Positions 17,253 to 25,911 of a DNA stretch of 64,000 bases are shown one piece after another. Within the stretch, counting starts at the first letter, position 1. Each line of letters begins with the position of its first letter. The notes below the pieces were generated by a model. It was not told where the DNA came from. It searched no databases and saw nothing but the letters and a program-made list of their open reading frames with translations. The stretch is from NCBI GenBank assembly GCA_030539395.1, contig JAUNSC010000002.1, positions 135,598-199,597 of the forward strand, in the 5' to 3' direction. A program made the translations under genes and the position numbers. This stretch comes from Eubacteriales bacterium (GTDB taxonomy: Bacteria > Bacillota > Clostridia > Lachnospirales > Lachnospiraceae).

Positions 17253-18125
17253 CTATATCTGGTTTTTATCTTTTTTACACTTTTTCAGTCCCATAAACAG
17301 GATAATTATCGATATCACAAAGAGCATGCCGGACAATACCTGTGAAACAGGAAGGCCAATCCCCGGCAAAAGCAGCTGATCTGTACGAAGTCCTTCTATC
17401 CAAAACCTTCCAAGCCCATATCCTGCCAGATATGCCAGAAAAACTTCTCCATGGAATCGCTTTTTCCTTGTGAGAACCAGCAGTAATATCAACACGCAGA
17501 TATTCCAGAGAGATTCATACAGAAACGTGGGATGGACCTGTATAAATTTTGTTCCTTCCGCCATATATGCTTTAGCAGACATTTCAGCAGTGATTTCATC
17601 GGCTCTCACCGCTGCCTGCGGAAGCGCCATGGCAAAAAAGCCGTCTGTATAGCCGCCGAAAGCTTCTCTGTTAAAAAAGTTTCCCCACCTTCCAATAATC
17701 TGCCCCACCACAAGCCCTGTACAAATGGTATCGGCAAGCTGTCCAAAACTTTTTTTCTTTTTCACTGAAAAAATCCATACTGTCAGAATTCCTGCCAGTA
17801 CACCACCGTAAATAGCAAGGCCGCCTCCACGGAAATTGAATATCTCAATCAGATTATTCTTATAACTGTCCCAGGAAAAAATGACATAATATAATCTTGC
17901 TCCCAGAATTGCACATACAATCGTAATCAGGCTCAGGTCAAAATACATTTCTTTATCCTGGCCGGTCCTTTCCGCCACTTTAGTAAGAAGACTGATCCCA
18001 CATAACATACCAAGGGCTATCACCATTCCATAAAAGGCTATCTCAAACCCCAAAACACTTACAGACTTCCCTACATGCGGCAGGACAATTCCCAGATTTG
18101 GAAACATAATCGTACTTTCACTCAT
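17253..18125 (-). CDS. lgt: Prolipoprotein diacylglyceryl transferase
   Basis: This membrane enzyme transfers diacylglycerol from phosphatidylglycerol to the lipobox cysteine of prolipoproteins. About seven transmembrane helices are visible. Family signatures are GGLAIYGG and GRWGNFFNREAFGG in the middle, and FLYESLWN and GRFWIEGLRTDQL in the second half. The longest frame starts at 18200 but runs through the ychF terminator. ATG 18125 (or the adjacent ATG at 18128) has GGAGG just upstream and gives the normal MSES start. It is followed by its own terminator, so it is the last gene of the ychF-lgt unit. Confidence 0.94.
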   Translation of the reverse strand: MSESTIMFPNLGIVLPHVGKSVSVLGFEIAFYGMVIALGMLCGISLLTKVAERTGQDKEMYFDLSLITIVCAILGARLYYVIFSWDSYKNNLIEIFNFRGGGLAIYGGVLAGILTVWIFSVKKKKSFGQLADTICTGLVVGQIIGRWGNFFNREAFGGYTDGFFAMALPQAAVRADEITAEMSAKAYMAEGTKFIQVHPTFLYESLWNICVLILLLVLTRKKRFHGEVFLAYLAGYGLGRFWIEGLRTDQLLLPGIGLPVSQVLSGMLFVISIIILFMGLKKCKKDKNQI

Positions 18126-18157
18126 CATTTCACCTCCAGAAATGCACTTGGGTCCAA

Positions 18158-18181
18158 AAAACAAAGGCCCGCTTTGCGGGC
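18158..18181 (-). terminator. Terminator after ychF
   Basis: On the minus strand GCCCGC pairs with GCGGGC around AAA, followed by CTTTGTTTTTT. It begins 12 bp after the ychF stop. lgt starts about 30 bp further on, so lgt needs read-through or a promoter inside the ychF 3' end. Confidence 0.85.
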
Positions 18182-18192
18182 ACTGTGCTTTC

Positions 18193-19290
18193 TTATACAT
18201 TAAATCTGAACAGGATCACATCTCCGTCTTTTACAACGTAATCTTTTCCTTCCAAACCTACAAGTCCTTTCTCTCTTGCTGCCGACAGACTTTTACAATC
18301 CAGAAGATCCTGATAATTCACCACTTCTGCACGGATAAATCCGCGTTCAAAATCGGAGTGGATCTTTCCTGCCGCCTGAGGAGCTTTTGTTCCTTTTTTG
18401 ATGGTCCATGCTCTGGTTTCCGTTTCACCCGCTGTCAAAAAGCTCATCAGTCCCAGCAGATCATAGCTGGCTGCAATCAGTTTTTCCAGTCCGGACTGCG
18501 TAAGCCCCATATCCTCGAGAAACATCTGCTTTTCATCATCATCCAGTTCTGCGATCTCCTGCTCGATCTGCGCGCAGATAACAAACACGCCGCTGTCTGT
18601 TTCTTTTGCCACTTCCCGCACAGCTTGCACGTATTTATTGGAAGCACCGTCATCCGCCAGATCATCCTCCGCTACATTCGCTGCAAAAATCACCGGTTTT
18701 CCTGTCAAAAGATTATACCCGGCGAGCCACTCCTGCTCTTCCTCATCATCCGTTGTGAAGGTAATTGCCATCTTTCCCTCTTCCAGATGGTCTTTCAGTC
18801 GGTTTAAAAGCTCCAGTTCTTTTGCCAGAGTCTTATCATTTCTTGCACCCCTGGTTGTTTTGGCAATTCTTCTTTCCAAAATTTCAATATCGGAAAAAAT
18901 CAGTTCCAGATTGATCGTCTCAATATCTCTTACCGGATCAACACTTCCGTCCACATGGATTACGTTCGTATCCTCAAAACAGCGCACAACATGCACAATC
19001 GCATCCACCTCACGGATGTTGGCAAGAAACTGGTTTCCAAGCCCTTCGCCTTTTGATGCACCCTTTACCAGTCCGGCAATATCCACAAATTCAATCACAG
19101 CCGGAGTCACCTTTGCAGAATGATACAGGTCAGCCAGCTTCTGCAGTCTCTCATCCGGCACCGTAACCACGCCTACATTGGGATCAATCGTGCAGAACGG
19201 ATAATTTGCCGACTCTGCTCCTGCCTTTGTAAGTGAATTAAATAATGTACTTTTTCCAACATTTGGAAGTCCTACGATTCCAAGTTTCAT
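18193..19290 (-). CDS. ychF: Redox-regulated ATPase YchF
   Basis: This is an Obg-family P-loop protein that prefers ATP and associates with ribosomes. MKLGIVGLPNVGKSTLFN carries the Walker A motif, DIAGLVKGASKGEGLGN the G3/switch II region, and FAANVAEDDL the altered base-recognition motif (NxxE in place of NKxD) that explains ATP preference. The C-terminal TGS domain ends with VVKDGDVILFRFNV. All 365 residues align with the usual family length. AGGAGG lies 11 bases before the ATG. It is stand-alone apart from lgt downstream. Confidence 0.96.
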   Translation of the reverse strand: MKLGIVGLPNVGKSTLFNSLTKAGAESANYPFCTIDPNVGVVTVPDERLQKLADLYHSAKVTPAVIEFVDIAGLVKGASKGEGLGNQFLANIREVDAIVHVVRCFEDTNVIHVDGSVDPVRDIETINLELIFSDIEILERRIAKTTRGARNDKTLAKELELLNRLKDHLEEGKMAITFTTDDEEEQEWLAGYNLLTGKPVIFAANVAEDDLADDGASNKYVQAVREVAKETDSGVFVICAQIEQEIAELDDDEKQMFLEDMGLTQSGLEKLIAASYDLLGLMSFLTAGETETRAWTIKKGTKAPQAAGKIHSDFERGFIRAEVVNYQDLLDCKSLSAAREKGLVGLEGKDYVVKDGDVILFRFNV

Positions 19291-19375
19291 TTCTATAGTA
19301 TCCTCCTGAAAATCCTTAATTATACAATATCTTTTAACTGTTTTTCCATTAAATGCGCCAGTTGCAACAATATTG

Positions 19376-19404
19376 AGTATAGCATATCAGGACAATTTTG
19401 TACA
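19376..19404 (-). promoter_or_regulatory. Possible ychF promoter
   Basis: On the minus strand TGTACA and TATACT are spaced 17 bases apart about 90 bases upstream of ychF. The -35 element matches only four of six consensus bases, so this is tentative. Confidence 0.4.
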
Positions 19405-19439
19405 CCTTGACTTTCCGCAGTTCTGTCCGCATGATCTCA

Positions 19440-19456
19440 GATCAGCCGTGCTGATC
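19440..19456 (-). terminator. Hairpin at the end of the hydrolase gene
   Basis: GATCAGC pairs with GCTGATC around a three-base loop, overlapping the stop codon of the hydrolase gene. No T-tract follows, so it may be an mRNA-end hairpin rather than a true intrinsic terminator. Confidence 0.4.
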
Positions 19457-20927
19457 ATACATCATTTTCAAAAATTTTCTTCACCGCTTCCCTGGACCAC
19501 TCTTTTAATTTCCCGGCATCTGTCTCCGTAATCCATCCCTCTCTTTGCTGCGCATCTGTATAATCAGCAAATTTTTGCAGATAGTTTTCCGCACTTCCGT
19601 ACAATTCCTCCACTTTTTCCCTGCTGAAATAAGTCATTACTCCACAGATTCCCTCCGGATCTTCCGGATTGCTGGCCACATACCCCGCGACAGGCACATC
19701 TACATAGGGACTGCGAAGCCCGCCTTCTGCATTGCCGTTAACATCTCTTCGAAGGTCACCTTTTTCCCGTATAAGAGGCATGCAAACTTCAGGAGCCTCA
19801 TTATAAGCCGCCCAGCGATGCAGTTTCTCCAGAAGTCCGCAGACATAGTACTCCACATGCATATCATTGATGTTCTCCAGGAGCTTCGGATCAAGATTTG
19901 GTGCCTTTCCTCCTGCCTGCTCAATTTCCCCCAGCGCACTCAAAATGGGACAGATAATATCTGTATGAGGTGCGCCCGGGATTTCATAATACCGGCATTT
20001 ATCCTCGGGGGTATCTGTATTCTCAATCTTCATCTGCAGCAGATTGCCCTCTACAAAAAGATTAAACAGATACAGATCAGCCTCACTGGACATACAGATA
20101 TATGGTGTACTGCTGGGATGCATATTACGTTTGGAGAGCCTCAGATTACCGATTTTTTTATCCTGACGGATGCTTCTTTGTACCAGGGCCCCAACAATAT
20201 TCATATAGCCGTCATAGATACTTTTTCCGTTTTCTCTTCTGGCATATCTGTCAAAATAACTTACATAAGTATTCAAATAAGCTCCACTCTGGCTTTGCCC
20301 GGTCAGATAAATATACTCCGCCCGATATCCGCCCAGACAGTTTTCCCCATCCTGACGCAGCAGGACTCCAAGCTGGCTGAGCATATCCCAGAAAAGCCCT
20401 TCCTCTGTTCCCGGAATTGTTGCCGTTCTGGAAATCACCGGTGCCGGCACAAGTTCACCGTTAGACCAGTTTAATTCCCCGTATCTTTCATAATCAAAAT
20501 TTTTCAGACTCATTACATTTACCGGCTTACTGGTAATTCCCACATAAGCATGACCGTATTCCATGCACCATAGATAATTTCTGTGCCACAAATCCTCAAT
20601 ATCATAGCCCTGGGTGGCATTCATAATATCTACATATACTCTGCCCGAAAAATCCTGCCCGGATTTCGGTCTTCTCACCAAAATCCTGTTTTTATAGGGG
20701 AGACCCTGCCTTGCCACTACCGGAAGATCATTTTCATCCGCGTCATAGACATTTGCGGTTCCGCTTAAAAAAAATTCCTCTTCCAGATAACCATACTGTT
20801 CCAGATCCAGTGGTTCACGGCTATACGCCATCGCACAGAATGGATGCGAATACTCTGTTACCGCAACCGGCCCTTCCACCCGCGGTATCTCATTTATTGT
20901 ATTGCGAATAATTGATGCATTGTCCAT
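19455..20927 (-). CDS. Alpha/beta hydrolase domain protein in a sugar transport operon
   Basis: This is a 490-residue protein without signal peptide or membrane segments. GQSQSG at about residues 210-215, preceded by hydrophobic IYLT, is a nucleophile elbow, and EIPGAPHTD at about residue 325 looks like the catalytic histidine region. The long sequence with NATQGYDIEDLW and AYVGITSKPVNV fits the large, poorly characterised alpha/beta hydrolase domain family (Abhydrolase_10 type). Activity is not known; an esterase acting on an imported acylated sugar or glycoside is an inference from its position directly after the transporter genes. ATG 20927 is chosen because GAGG lies 8 bases upstream; the longer GTG start overlaps it. 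Confidence 0.75.
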   Translation of the reverse strand: MDNASIIRNTINEIPRVEGPVAVTEYSHPFCAMAYSREPLDLEQYGYLEEEFFLSGTANVYDADENDLPVVARQGLPYKNRILVRRPKSGQDFSGRVYVDIMNATQGYDIEDLWHRNYLWCMEYGHAYVGITSKPVNVMSLKNFDYERYGELNWSNGELVPAPVISRTATIPGTEEGLFWDMLSQLGVLLRQDGENCLGGYRAEYIYLTGQSQSGAYLNTYVSYFDRYARRENGKSIYDGYMNIVGALVQRSIRQDKKIGNLRLSKRNMHPSSTPYICMSSEADLYLFNLFVEGNLLQMKIENTDTPEDKCRYYEIPGAPHTDIICPILSALGEIEQAGGKAPNLDPKLLENINDMHVEYYVCGLLEKLHRWAAYNEAPEVCMPLIREKGDLRRDVNGNAEGGLRSPYVDVPVAGYVASNPEDPEGICGVMTYFSREKVEELYGSAENYLQKFADYTDAQQREGWITETDAGKLKEWSREAVKKIFENDV

Positions 20928-20943
20928 TATTCTCACCTCGTTA

Positions 20944-22458
20944 TTATTTTATGGCAGCTCTCATAATAGCTTCTTCCGACATTTCATTCCGGTTGAATTC
21001 ACCGGTAATCTTGCCGCTGCCAATTACCAGTACGCGGTCGCTGATTGCCAGAAGCTCCGGCAAATCGGAAGATACCATCACAATGGAGATGCCACTCTTA
21101 ACCAGTTCTCCCATCAGTGCATAGATTTCTGCCTTTGCACCTACATCCACGCCTTTGGTCGGCTCATCCACAAACAAAATCTTCGGAGATTTCACCAGCC
21201 ATTTTGAAAGAACCACCTTCTGTTGATTTCCTCCTGAAAGTGTGTTTACAATGGTATGGATGGAAGGTGCTTTGATGCGCAAACGGTTAAATATTTCCTG
21301 ACTTTGTCTGTTTTCTTCCGCAGCATCTACAAAAATCCCCTTCGCAGGCAGTTCCTTAAGGCTCGCCAGATACATATTATCACGAATAGAAAGCATCCAC
21401 ACAAAACCATTCAGCTTTCGTTCCTCTGTCACATATCCAATTCCCGCCGCAATCGCATCAGAAGGATTCTTGATGGATACTTTTTTCCCTTCAATATAAA
21501 CATCCTTCTTTACTCCTTTAGACAGCTGTCCGAATACCGCTCCAAGGCTCTCACTTCTGCCGGCCCCTACCAGTCCTCCGATACCCAGGATCTCGCCTTT
21601 GTTCAGAGAAAAACTGATATCATCTACAATATTCTTCCCCTTCATGGTGGGATGCGGAACACTCAAATGTTCCACCCGAAGCACTTCTTTTCCGATTTTC
21701 ACTTTTTCTTTTGGGTACAGATTTTCAATTTTCCGCCCCACCATCTGCTCGATCAATGTTTCTTCATTTACCTGACTGATCTCATGACAGTCAATGGTCT
21801 GGCCATCACGAAGTACCAGTACCCGGTCGCATATTCTGTAGATTTCTTCCATTTTATGGGAAATATAAATACAGGAAATCCCCTTATCGCGCAGCTCATT
21901 TAAAATGTCCATCAACTGATCTACTTCACTGCTGGTCAGTGCGGATGTTGGCTCATCCAATACAAGAATCCGGGGTTCTTTGATATAAGCTCTCATCAAT
22001 GCCAGCATCTGCATCTGTCCGCTGTTCAGCTTCGCCACTTTATCCACAGGCCTGGCATCAATTCCCACCCGATCCAGTATATCCTGCGTCTTTGCGTACA
22101 GGGATTTAAAATCCACGCGGTTTCCCTTTCCCGGCAGATTTCCCAAAAATAAATTTTCCGCAATGCTGGAATTCAGAACCATGTTGATTTCCTGGTAAAT
22201 CATTTCAATTCCATATTTTTGTGCAACGGCAACGTCCGTAAGCTGTATGGTTTTTCCCTCATACAGGATCTCTCCTTCATAAGTCCCAAAAGGATATGTG
22301 CCGCTTAAAATTTTCATCAGCGTGGATTTCCCGGCACCATTTTCGCCACAGACTCCCAGAATTTCTCCCTTTTTAAGCTGCAGCATAACCTGATTCAAAG
22401 CCAGGACGCCCGGAAACCTTTTGGTGACATTCTTCATTTCCAATAAATATTCCGCCAT
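20944..22458 (-). CDS. Sugar ABC transporter, double ATP-binding protein (RbsA/MglA type)
   Basis: This is the ATPase of a CUT2-type monosaccharide importer, with two ABC domains in one chain. The first domain has GENGAGKSTLMKILSG (Walker A), a signature region LNSGQMQML and ILVLDEPTSAL (Walker B). In the second domain the Walker A is degenerate (GGLVGAGRSESLG) while the signature LSGGNQQKVVLSKWL and FVDEPTKGVDVG are intact, as is normal for RbsA. ATG 22458 (MAEYLLEM) has a GGTGAG site close by; an in-frame ATG at 22473 is an alternative. The permease gene ends at 22475. The sugar cannot be read from the sequence. Confidence 0.93.
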   Translation of the reverse strand: MAEYLLEMKNVTKRFPGVLALNQVMLQLKKGEILGVCGENGAGKSTLMKILSGTYPFGTYEGEILYEGKTIQLTDVAVAQKYGIEMIYQEINMVLNSSIAENLFLGNLPGKGNRVDFKSLYAKTQDILDRVGIDARPVDKVAKLNSGQMQMLALMRAYIKEPRILVLDEPTSALTSSEVDQLMDILNELRDKGISCIYISHKMEEIYRICDRVLVLRDGQTIDCHEISQVNEETLIEQMVGRKIENLYPKEKVKIGKEVLRVEHLSVPHPTMKGKNIVDDISFSLNKGEILGIGGLVGAGRSESLGAVFGQLSKGVKKDVYIEGKKVSIKNPSDAIAAGIGYVTEERKLNGFVWMLSIRDNMYLASLKELPAKGIFVDAAEENRQSQEIFNRLRIKAPSIHTIVNTLSGGNQQKVVLSKWLVKSPKILFVDEPTKGVDVGAKAEIYALMGELVKSGISIVMVSSDLPELLAISDRVLVIGSGKITGEFNRNEMSEEAIMRAAIK

Positions 22459-22474
22459 TGTTCTCACCGCCATT

Positions 22475-23437
22475 CTATGCCGCACTGCTGAGTTTTTGTC
22501 TGTACTTATCGATCGCCACGGAAATCAGCAAAATGATTCCAAAAATCAGATTCTGCCAAAAGCTGTCTACACGGATCAATACCAGACCATTACTGATTAC
22601 TGCCAGAAGCAGACATCCGAGAATACTTCCCACGACAGAGCCGCTTCCTCCAAACATGCTTGTACCTCCGATGATCACAGCTGCCATCACAGTCAGTTCT
22701 GTTCCGGAACCTGCTGTCGTCTGTGCACTTGCAAAACGGGATGCCATAAAAATGCCTGCCAGAGCCGCAAACACAGAAACCAGAATATGTACCTCTCTGC
22801 GGCGTTTCTTTACCGGAATACCTGCCAGCCTTGCCGTTTCCGGATTTCCTCCGACAGCAAACAGAGAACGTCCATATTTCGTATAAGAAAGGATCACCTG
22901 GAAAATAGCGGCGATTACAATCGCAATAATAATCGTGATATAAATGCTCCCAAAAACCCTGCCCTGGCCAAGCACTTTAAATGCATCCGTTGCACCGCTG
23001 ACAGACATACCTTTTGTGGTAATAGATACGATACCATTAACGGCATACTGTATGCCCAGCGTGACAATCAGCGCCGGCAATTCACAATCCACAATGATCC
23101 ATGCTTTAAATGCACCCACAGCTGCCCCGGCCAGAAGCCCCAGCAAAATGCAAACGATCATTGGCATGCCTGATTTCATGGCGAACATGCACGCCACGCC
23201 TCCAAGCGCCGTCACCGCGCCGATAGACAAATCCAAATCCGCTGCAATCAGCAAAAAGGTCAATGCTGCCCCCACAATCAGGTAATAGCTTGTCGTTCTG
23301 AAAATATCCATCAGATTATTAAACGCAATAAAGTTTGGATTGATGACAGTCACCACAATGCACATAATAACCAGCGGAAACAGCGTACCAATTTCATTTT
23401 TTGTCGCTAATGTCTGTATAAATTTATTCTTCTTCAT
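22475..23437 (-). CDS. Sugar ABC transporter permease (RbsC type)
   Basis: This 320-residue membrane protein has about nine to ten hydrophobic helices and forms the channel as a homodimer. The RbsC/BPD_transp_2 pattern is clear: PNFIAFNNLMDI near the start, AADLDLSIGAVTALGG, and GNPETARLAGIPVKK (the cytoplasmic coupling region), then GSGTELTVMAAVIIGGTSMFGG. A GGTGGAG site precedes the ATG. It lies between the binding protein and ATPase genes, so the operon order is binding protein, permease, ATPase, hydrolase. Confidence 0.93.
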   Translation of the reverse strand: MKKNKFIQTLATKNEIGTLFPLVIMCIVVTVINPNFIAFNNLMDIFRTTSYYLIVGAALTFLLIAADLDLSIGAVTALGGVACMFAMKSGMPMIVCILLGLLAGAAVGAFKAWIIVDCELPALIVTLGIQYAVNGIVSITTKGMSVSGATDAFKVLGQGRVFGSIYITIIIAIVIAAIFQVILSYTKYGRSLFAVGGNPETARLAGIPVKKRRREVHILVSVFAALAGIFMASRFASAQTTAGSGTELTVMAAVIIGGTSMFGGSGSVVGSILGCLLLAVISNGLVLIRVDSFWQNLIFGIILLISVAIDKYRQKLSSAA

Positions 23438-23464
23438 TATGTCTCCACCTTTGTCCGAAAATGT

Positions 23465-23499
23465 GATAAGCGGGCTGCCGTACGCGAAGCCCGCTTATC
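23465..23499 (-). promoter_or_regulatory. Stem-loop between binding-protein and permease genes
   Basis: A perfect 12-bp inverted repeat, GATAAGCGGGCT and AGCCCGCTTATC, surrounds an 11-base loop. No T-tract follows. Such hairpins often protect the upstream mRNA or attenuate read-through, so that binding protein is made in excess of permease. Confidence 0.75.
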
Positions 23500-23525
23500 C
23501 ATAATTAGGTCCTTATTCGTTGTCC

Positions 23526-24509
23526 CTATAAAAGTCCACGTTCTTCCAGAAGCTGCAGATGTTCTTCTACTGCGTCCGCTTTGATTACGATTGTACCGGA
23601 ATCGTTTGCAAATTCAGGAGCGTTTCCTTCTTTAATATCTTTAATAAAGTATACTGATTCATACGCCATCTTATAAAAATCCTGTGCGATGGTGCAGTCC
23701 AAAGCACCGCTGGTTACATAATTGAGAATTTCTTCAGAATCATCAATACCAACTACAATCAGGCTGTCACTCAAACCTTCGCTCTCTACATAGTTTGCAA
23801 TACCCGGGCATCCATAACCGTCCTGGCTCACTACTACATTAAGATCCGGATAACTCTTCAGCAGAGCTGCCAGCTTATCAGATGCTACTGCTGCATCAGA
23901 ATTGCATTCTTCCTGAATCAGCGTTGCTTCCGGATATTCCTCTTTAATTCTCTCGCAAAACGCTTCATACTGAAGATTCTGTGTCTCAGTCTCCAGTGTT
24001 GTCTGGATATAGCATGCAGTTACATGATCAAAAGAACTATATTTTTCTTCCTTCAGATAAGACAGCACTGTTTCTGCCTGTGTAATACCCATATTTACCG
24101 GATCTGTACCAATCCAGCAGTCCTGCAGTTCTTCTGTGGTATATGTGTTGCAGGTAACAACCGGAATCTCGGCATCTCTTGCCTTAGTTAATACGTCGGT
24201 TGCCTGATCAGCATCCAGAATAACGGTAATAATGCCATCTGCCTGATTAGTCACTGCTGTGTCCAGAAGATTGATAACGCCTGCTGTATCATTAGGGGTT
24301 GTAGGAGAAACATACTGTCCTGTCCATCCAAGCTCATCCAGTGCATCCTCAAAACCTTTCTGTGCAGAACCCCAGGCAACGCCGCCTGTAACAATGCTGA
24401 CAAACATCAGATCCTGCGGCTCTGCTGCCTCTTCTGCCATCGCCACAGCCGAACCGGAAAGTATCATTGTCCCAGCCAGTAACATACTTATCGCTTTTTT
24501 CAGTTTCAT
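23526..24509 (-). CDS. Secreted sugar-binding protein of the ABC transporter
   Basis: This 327-residue periplasmic-binding-protein type I fold protein is related to RbsB and captures the substrate for the transporter. A signal peptide (KKAISMLLAGTMILSGSAVAMA) ends in an AMA signal-peptidase-I-like site. The expected lipobox cysteine is absent: LSGS stands where LSGC would be. Two alternating alpha/beta lobes follow (MFVSIVTGGVAWGSAQKGF at the start, VVGIDDSEEILNYVTSGALDCTIAQD in the second lobe). Without a lipid anchor it might be released or held by other means. An AAGGAGG site precedes the ATG, downstream of a strong promoter. Confidence 0.92.
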   Translation of the reverse strand: MKLKKAISMLLAGTMILSGSAVAMAEEAAEPQDLMFVSIVTGGVAWGSAQKGFEDALDELGWTGQYVSPTTPNDTAGVINLLDTAVTNQADGIITVILDADQATDVLTKARDAEIPVVTCNTYTTEELQDCWIGTDPVNMGITQAETVLSYLKEEKYSSFDHVTACYIQTTLETETQNLQYEAFCERIKEEYPEATLIQEECNSDAAVASDKLAALLKSYPDLNVVVSQDGYGCPGIANYVESEGLSDSLIVVGIDDSEEILNYVTSGALDCTIAQDFYKMAYESVYFIKDIKEGNAPEFANDSGTIVIKADAVEEHLQLLEERGLL

Positions 24510-24570
24510 TTTTTAAACCTCCTTGTTCATTTAATAGAATACTTATTTCGCTCTCTCGCCGCAATGTACC

Positions 24571-24584
24571 GGTCACGTGCTCGA
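24571..24584 (-). promoter_or_regulatory. Operator-like site B at the transporter promoter start
   Basis: The minus strand reads TCGAGCACGTGACC, matching 11 of 14 bases of site A near the regulator promoter. It begins about 8 bases after the -10 element, so a repressor bound here would block initiation. The binder is probably the adjacent LacI-family protein (inference). Confidence 0.6.
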
Positions 24585-24591
24585 TAATTGA

Positions 24592-24620
24592 ATCATATCA
24601 TTTATTCTCGTATTTTGCAA
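24592..24620 (-). promoter_or_regulatory. Promoter of the sugar transporter operon
   Basis: On the minus strand TTGCAA (24615-24620) and TATGAT (24592-24597) are 17 bases apart, giving a leader of about 75 bases before the binding-protein ATG. Confidence 0.75.
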
Positions 24621-24721
24621 TTACTTTTTACTCATTTTCACAATATATACAATTCTATTTATTACTTTTTGTGCATTCATTATATTTTGAAAATATTTTA
24701 TTTCCTGGAATGTAATATTAT

Positions 24722-24735
24722 TTCGAGCGCGCGAA
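24722..24735 (+). promoter_or_regulatory. Operator-like site A, near-palindrome upstream of the regulator promoter
   Basis: TTCGAGCGCGCGAA is a 14-bp palindrome with one mismatched pair and a CG centre, the usual form of LacI-family operators. It lies just upstream of the regulator -35 element, and its core is repeated at site B. Confidence 0.6.
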
Positions 24736-24742
24736 CATTATT

Positions 24743-24771
24743 TTGACACTGCAACCCAACTGTGCTAAAAT
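24743..24771 (+). promoter_or_regulatory. Promoter of the LacI-family regulator
   Basis: TTGACA (24743-24748) and TAAAAT (24766-24771) are 17 bases apart, 55 bases upstream of the regulator ATG. Between this promoter and the divergent one lies only AT-rich DNA. Confidence 0.85.
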
Positions 24772-24826
24772 TAATATTAATAAAAATATATTAAACGCAT
24801 ATTGAAACAAATACAGGAGAACAAAT

Positions 24827-25858
24827 ATGGTTACACAAAGTCAGATTGCCGAAATAGCCGGTGTTTCCAGAGCCACCGTAGAGAGAGTTATCAACCACCG
24901 CGGAGATGTCAATGAAGATACCCGCAGGCGTGTAATGGATATTGTGGAAAAAATGAACTACCGCCCCAACCGCGCCGGAAAAACCCTTGCCATCAAACAA
25001 AAAAATATTAAAATCGGCTGTATTATTATACAGGCGGATAATCCTTTCTACGCAGAATTGAACCGGGGAATTCAGGAAAAGGCAGAGGAGTTTAAATCCT
25101 ACGGCATTGGTGTTATTGTAGAAAGTGCGTTTTTCAAAGCAGAAGATCAAATTCGGAAGATAGATGAATTGCTGGAACAAAATATCACTGCGCTGGTCAT
25201 TCAGCCAACCATCGATACTCTGATGGTAGAAAAATTAAAAGAAGTAAGCGCTTCCGGTATTCCTATCGTCACTGTCAACACAGATCTGCCGGATTTCGAT
25301 TCCTCCTTTTGTTATGTCGGAAATGATTTTTACCTGTGCGGCAAAACCGCAGGCAATCTGCTGGAGATGATTACGGGCGGCACATGCCAAATTGGTGTGA
25401 TCACCGGTTTCGCTAATGCCAGGTCACACTCCGACCGTGTAGACGGTTTCCGTGACTATATTCAGAGTCTTCCCGGAATGCGACTTGTGGCTGTTGCCGA
25501 AAATATGGATGATGAGATGGAATCCTACTTTGCAGCCAAAACCATGCTAAATGAACATCCGGAAATTGATGCCATGTTCCTGGTAGCAGGCGGCGTTTAC
25601 GGAGCAGGCAGCGCCATCCGCAATATACAAAAAGAACAGAACCGGGACATCAAGACCATATCCTTTGACGATGTTCCCACTACCCGCGAACTGGTCAAAG
25701 ATGGGACGATTCAGGCTACCATCTGCCAACAGCCTGTCCGTCAGGGACAAATTGCGCTCTCGGTACTCTTCGACTATTTTGTAGACGGCAAAATTCCCGA
25801 CAGCAAACGATTATATACCGATATTCAGATCAAAATACGCGCGAATATTGATACATGA
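24827..25858 (+). CDS. LacI-family transcriptional regulator
   Basis: This is a 343-residue repressor-type protein. The N-terminal helix-turn-helix (QSQIAEIAGVSRATVERVIN, residues 4-23) is followed by the hinge helix region (YRPNRAGKTLA). A sugar-binding-protein-like sensor domain then runs from about residue 60 (IKIGCIIIQADNPFY). The sensor domain is of the same fold as the binding protein encoded divergently, so both may see the same sugar. ACAGGAG precedes the ATG. It is the only supported plus-strand gene of the window. Control of the transporter operon, and probably of itself, is inferred from divergent arrangement and the two shared operator-like sites. Confidence 0.92.
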   Translation: MVTQSQIAEIAGVSRATVERVINHRGDVNEDTRRRVMDIVEKMNYRPNRAGKTLAIKQKNIKIGCIIIQADNPFYAELNRGIQEKAEEFKSYGIGVIVESAFFKAEDQIRKIDELLEQNITALVIQPTIDTLMVEKLKEVSASGIPIVTVNTDLPDFDSSFCYVGNDFYLCGKTAGNLLEMITGGTCQIGVITGFANARSHSDRVDGFRDYIQSLPGMRLVAVAENMDDEMESYFAAKTMLNEHPEIDAMFLVAGGVYGAGSAIRNIQKEQNRDIKTISFDDVPTTRELVKDGTIQATICQQPVRQGQIALSVLFDYFVDGKIPDSKRLYTDIQIKIRANIDT

Positions 25859-25896
25859 AAAAAGGCAGCAGAAACAAAAATATCTGTCTCTGCTGC
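25858..25896 (-). terminator. Shared terminator between the LacI-type gene and thiN
   Basis: GCAGCAGA pairs with TCTGCTGC, with further ACA/TGT pairing inside. On the minus strand the stem is followed by CTTTTTTC, a good terminator for the thiN operon. The plus-strand side has only TTATTA, so it is weaker for the regulator gene. Confidence 0.8.
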
Positions 25897-25911
25897 TTAT
25901 TACCAACCCAC

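Noticed and set aside
18126-18200. N-terminal extension of Lgt to 18200
   Set aside because: It would be encoded across the ychF terminator hairpin, and the internal ATG has a strong ribosome binding site.
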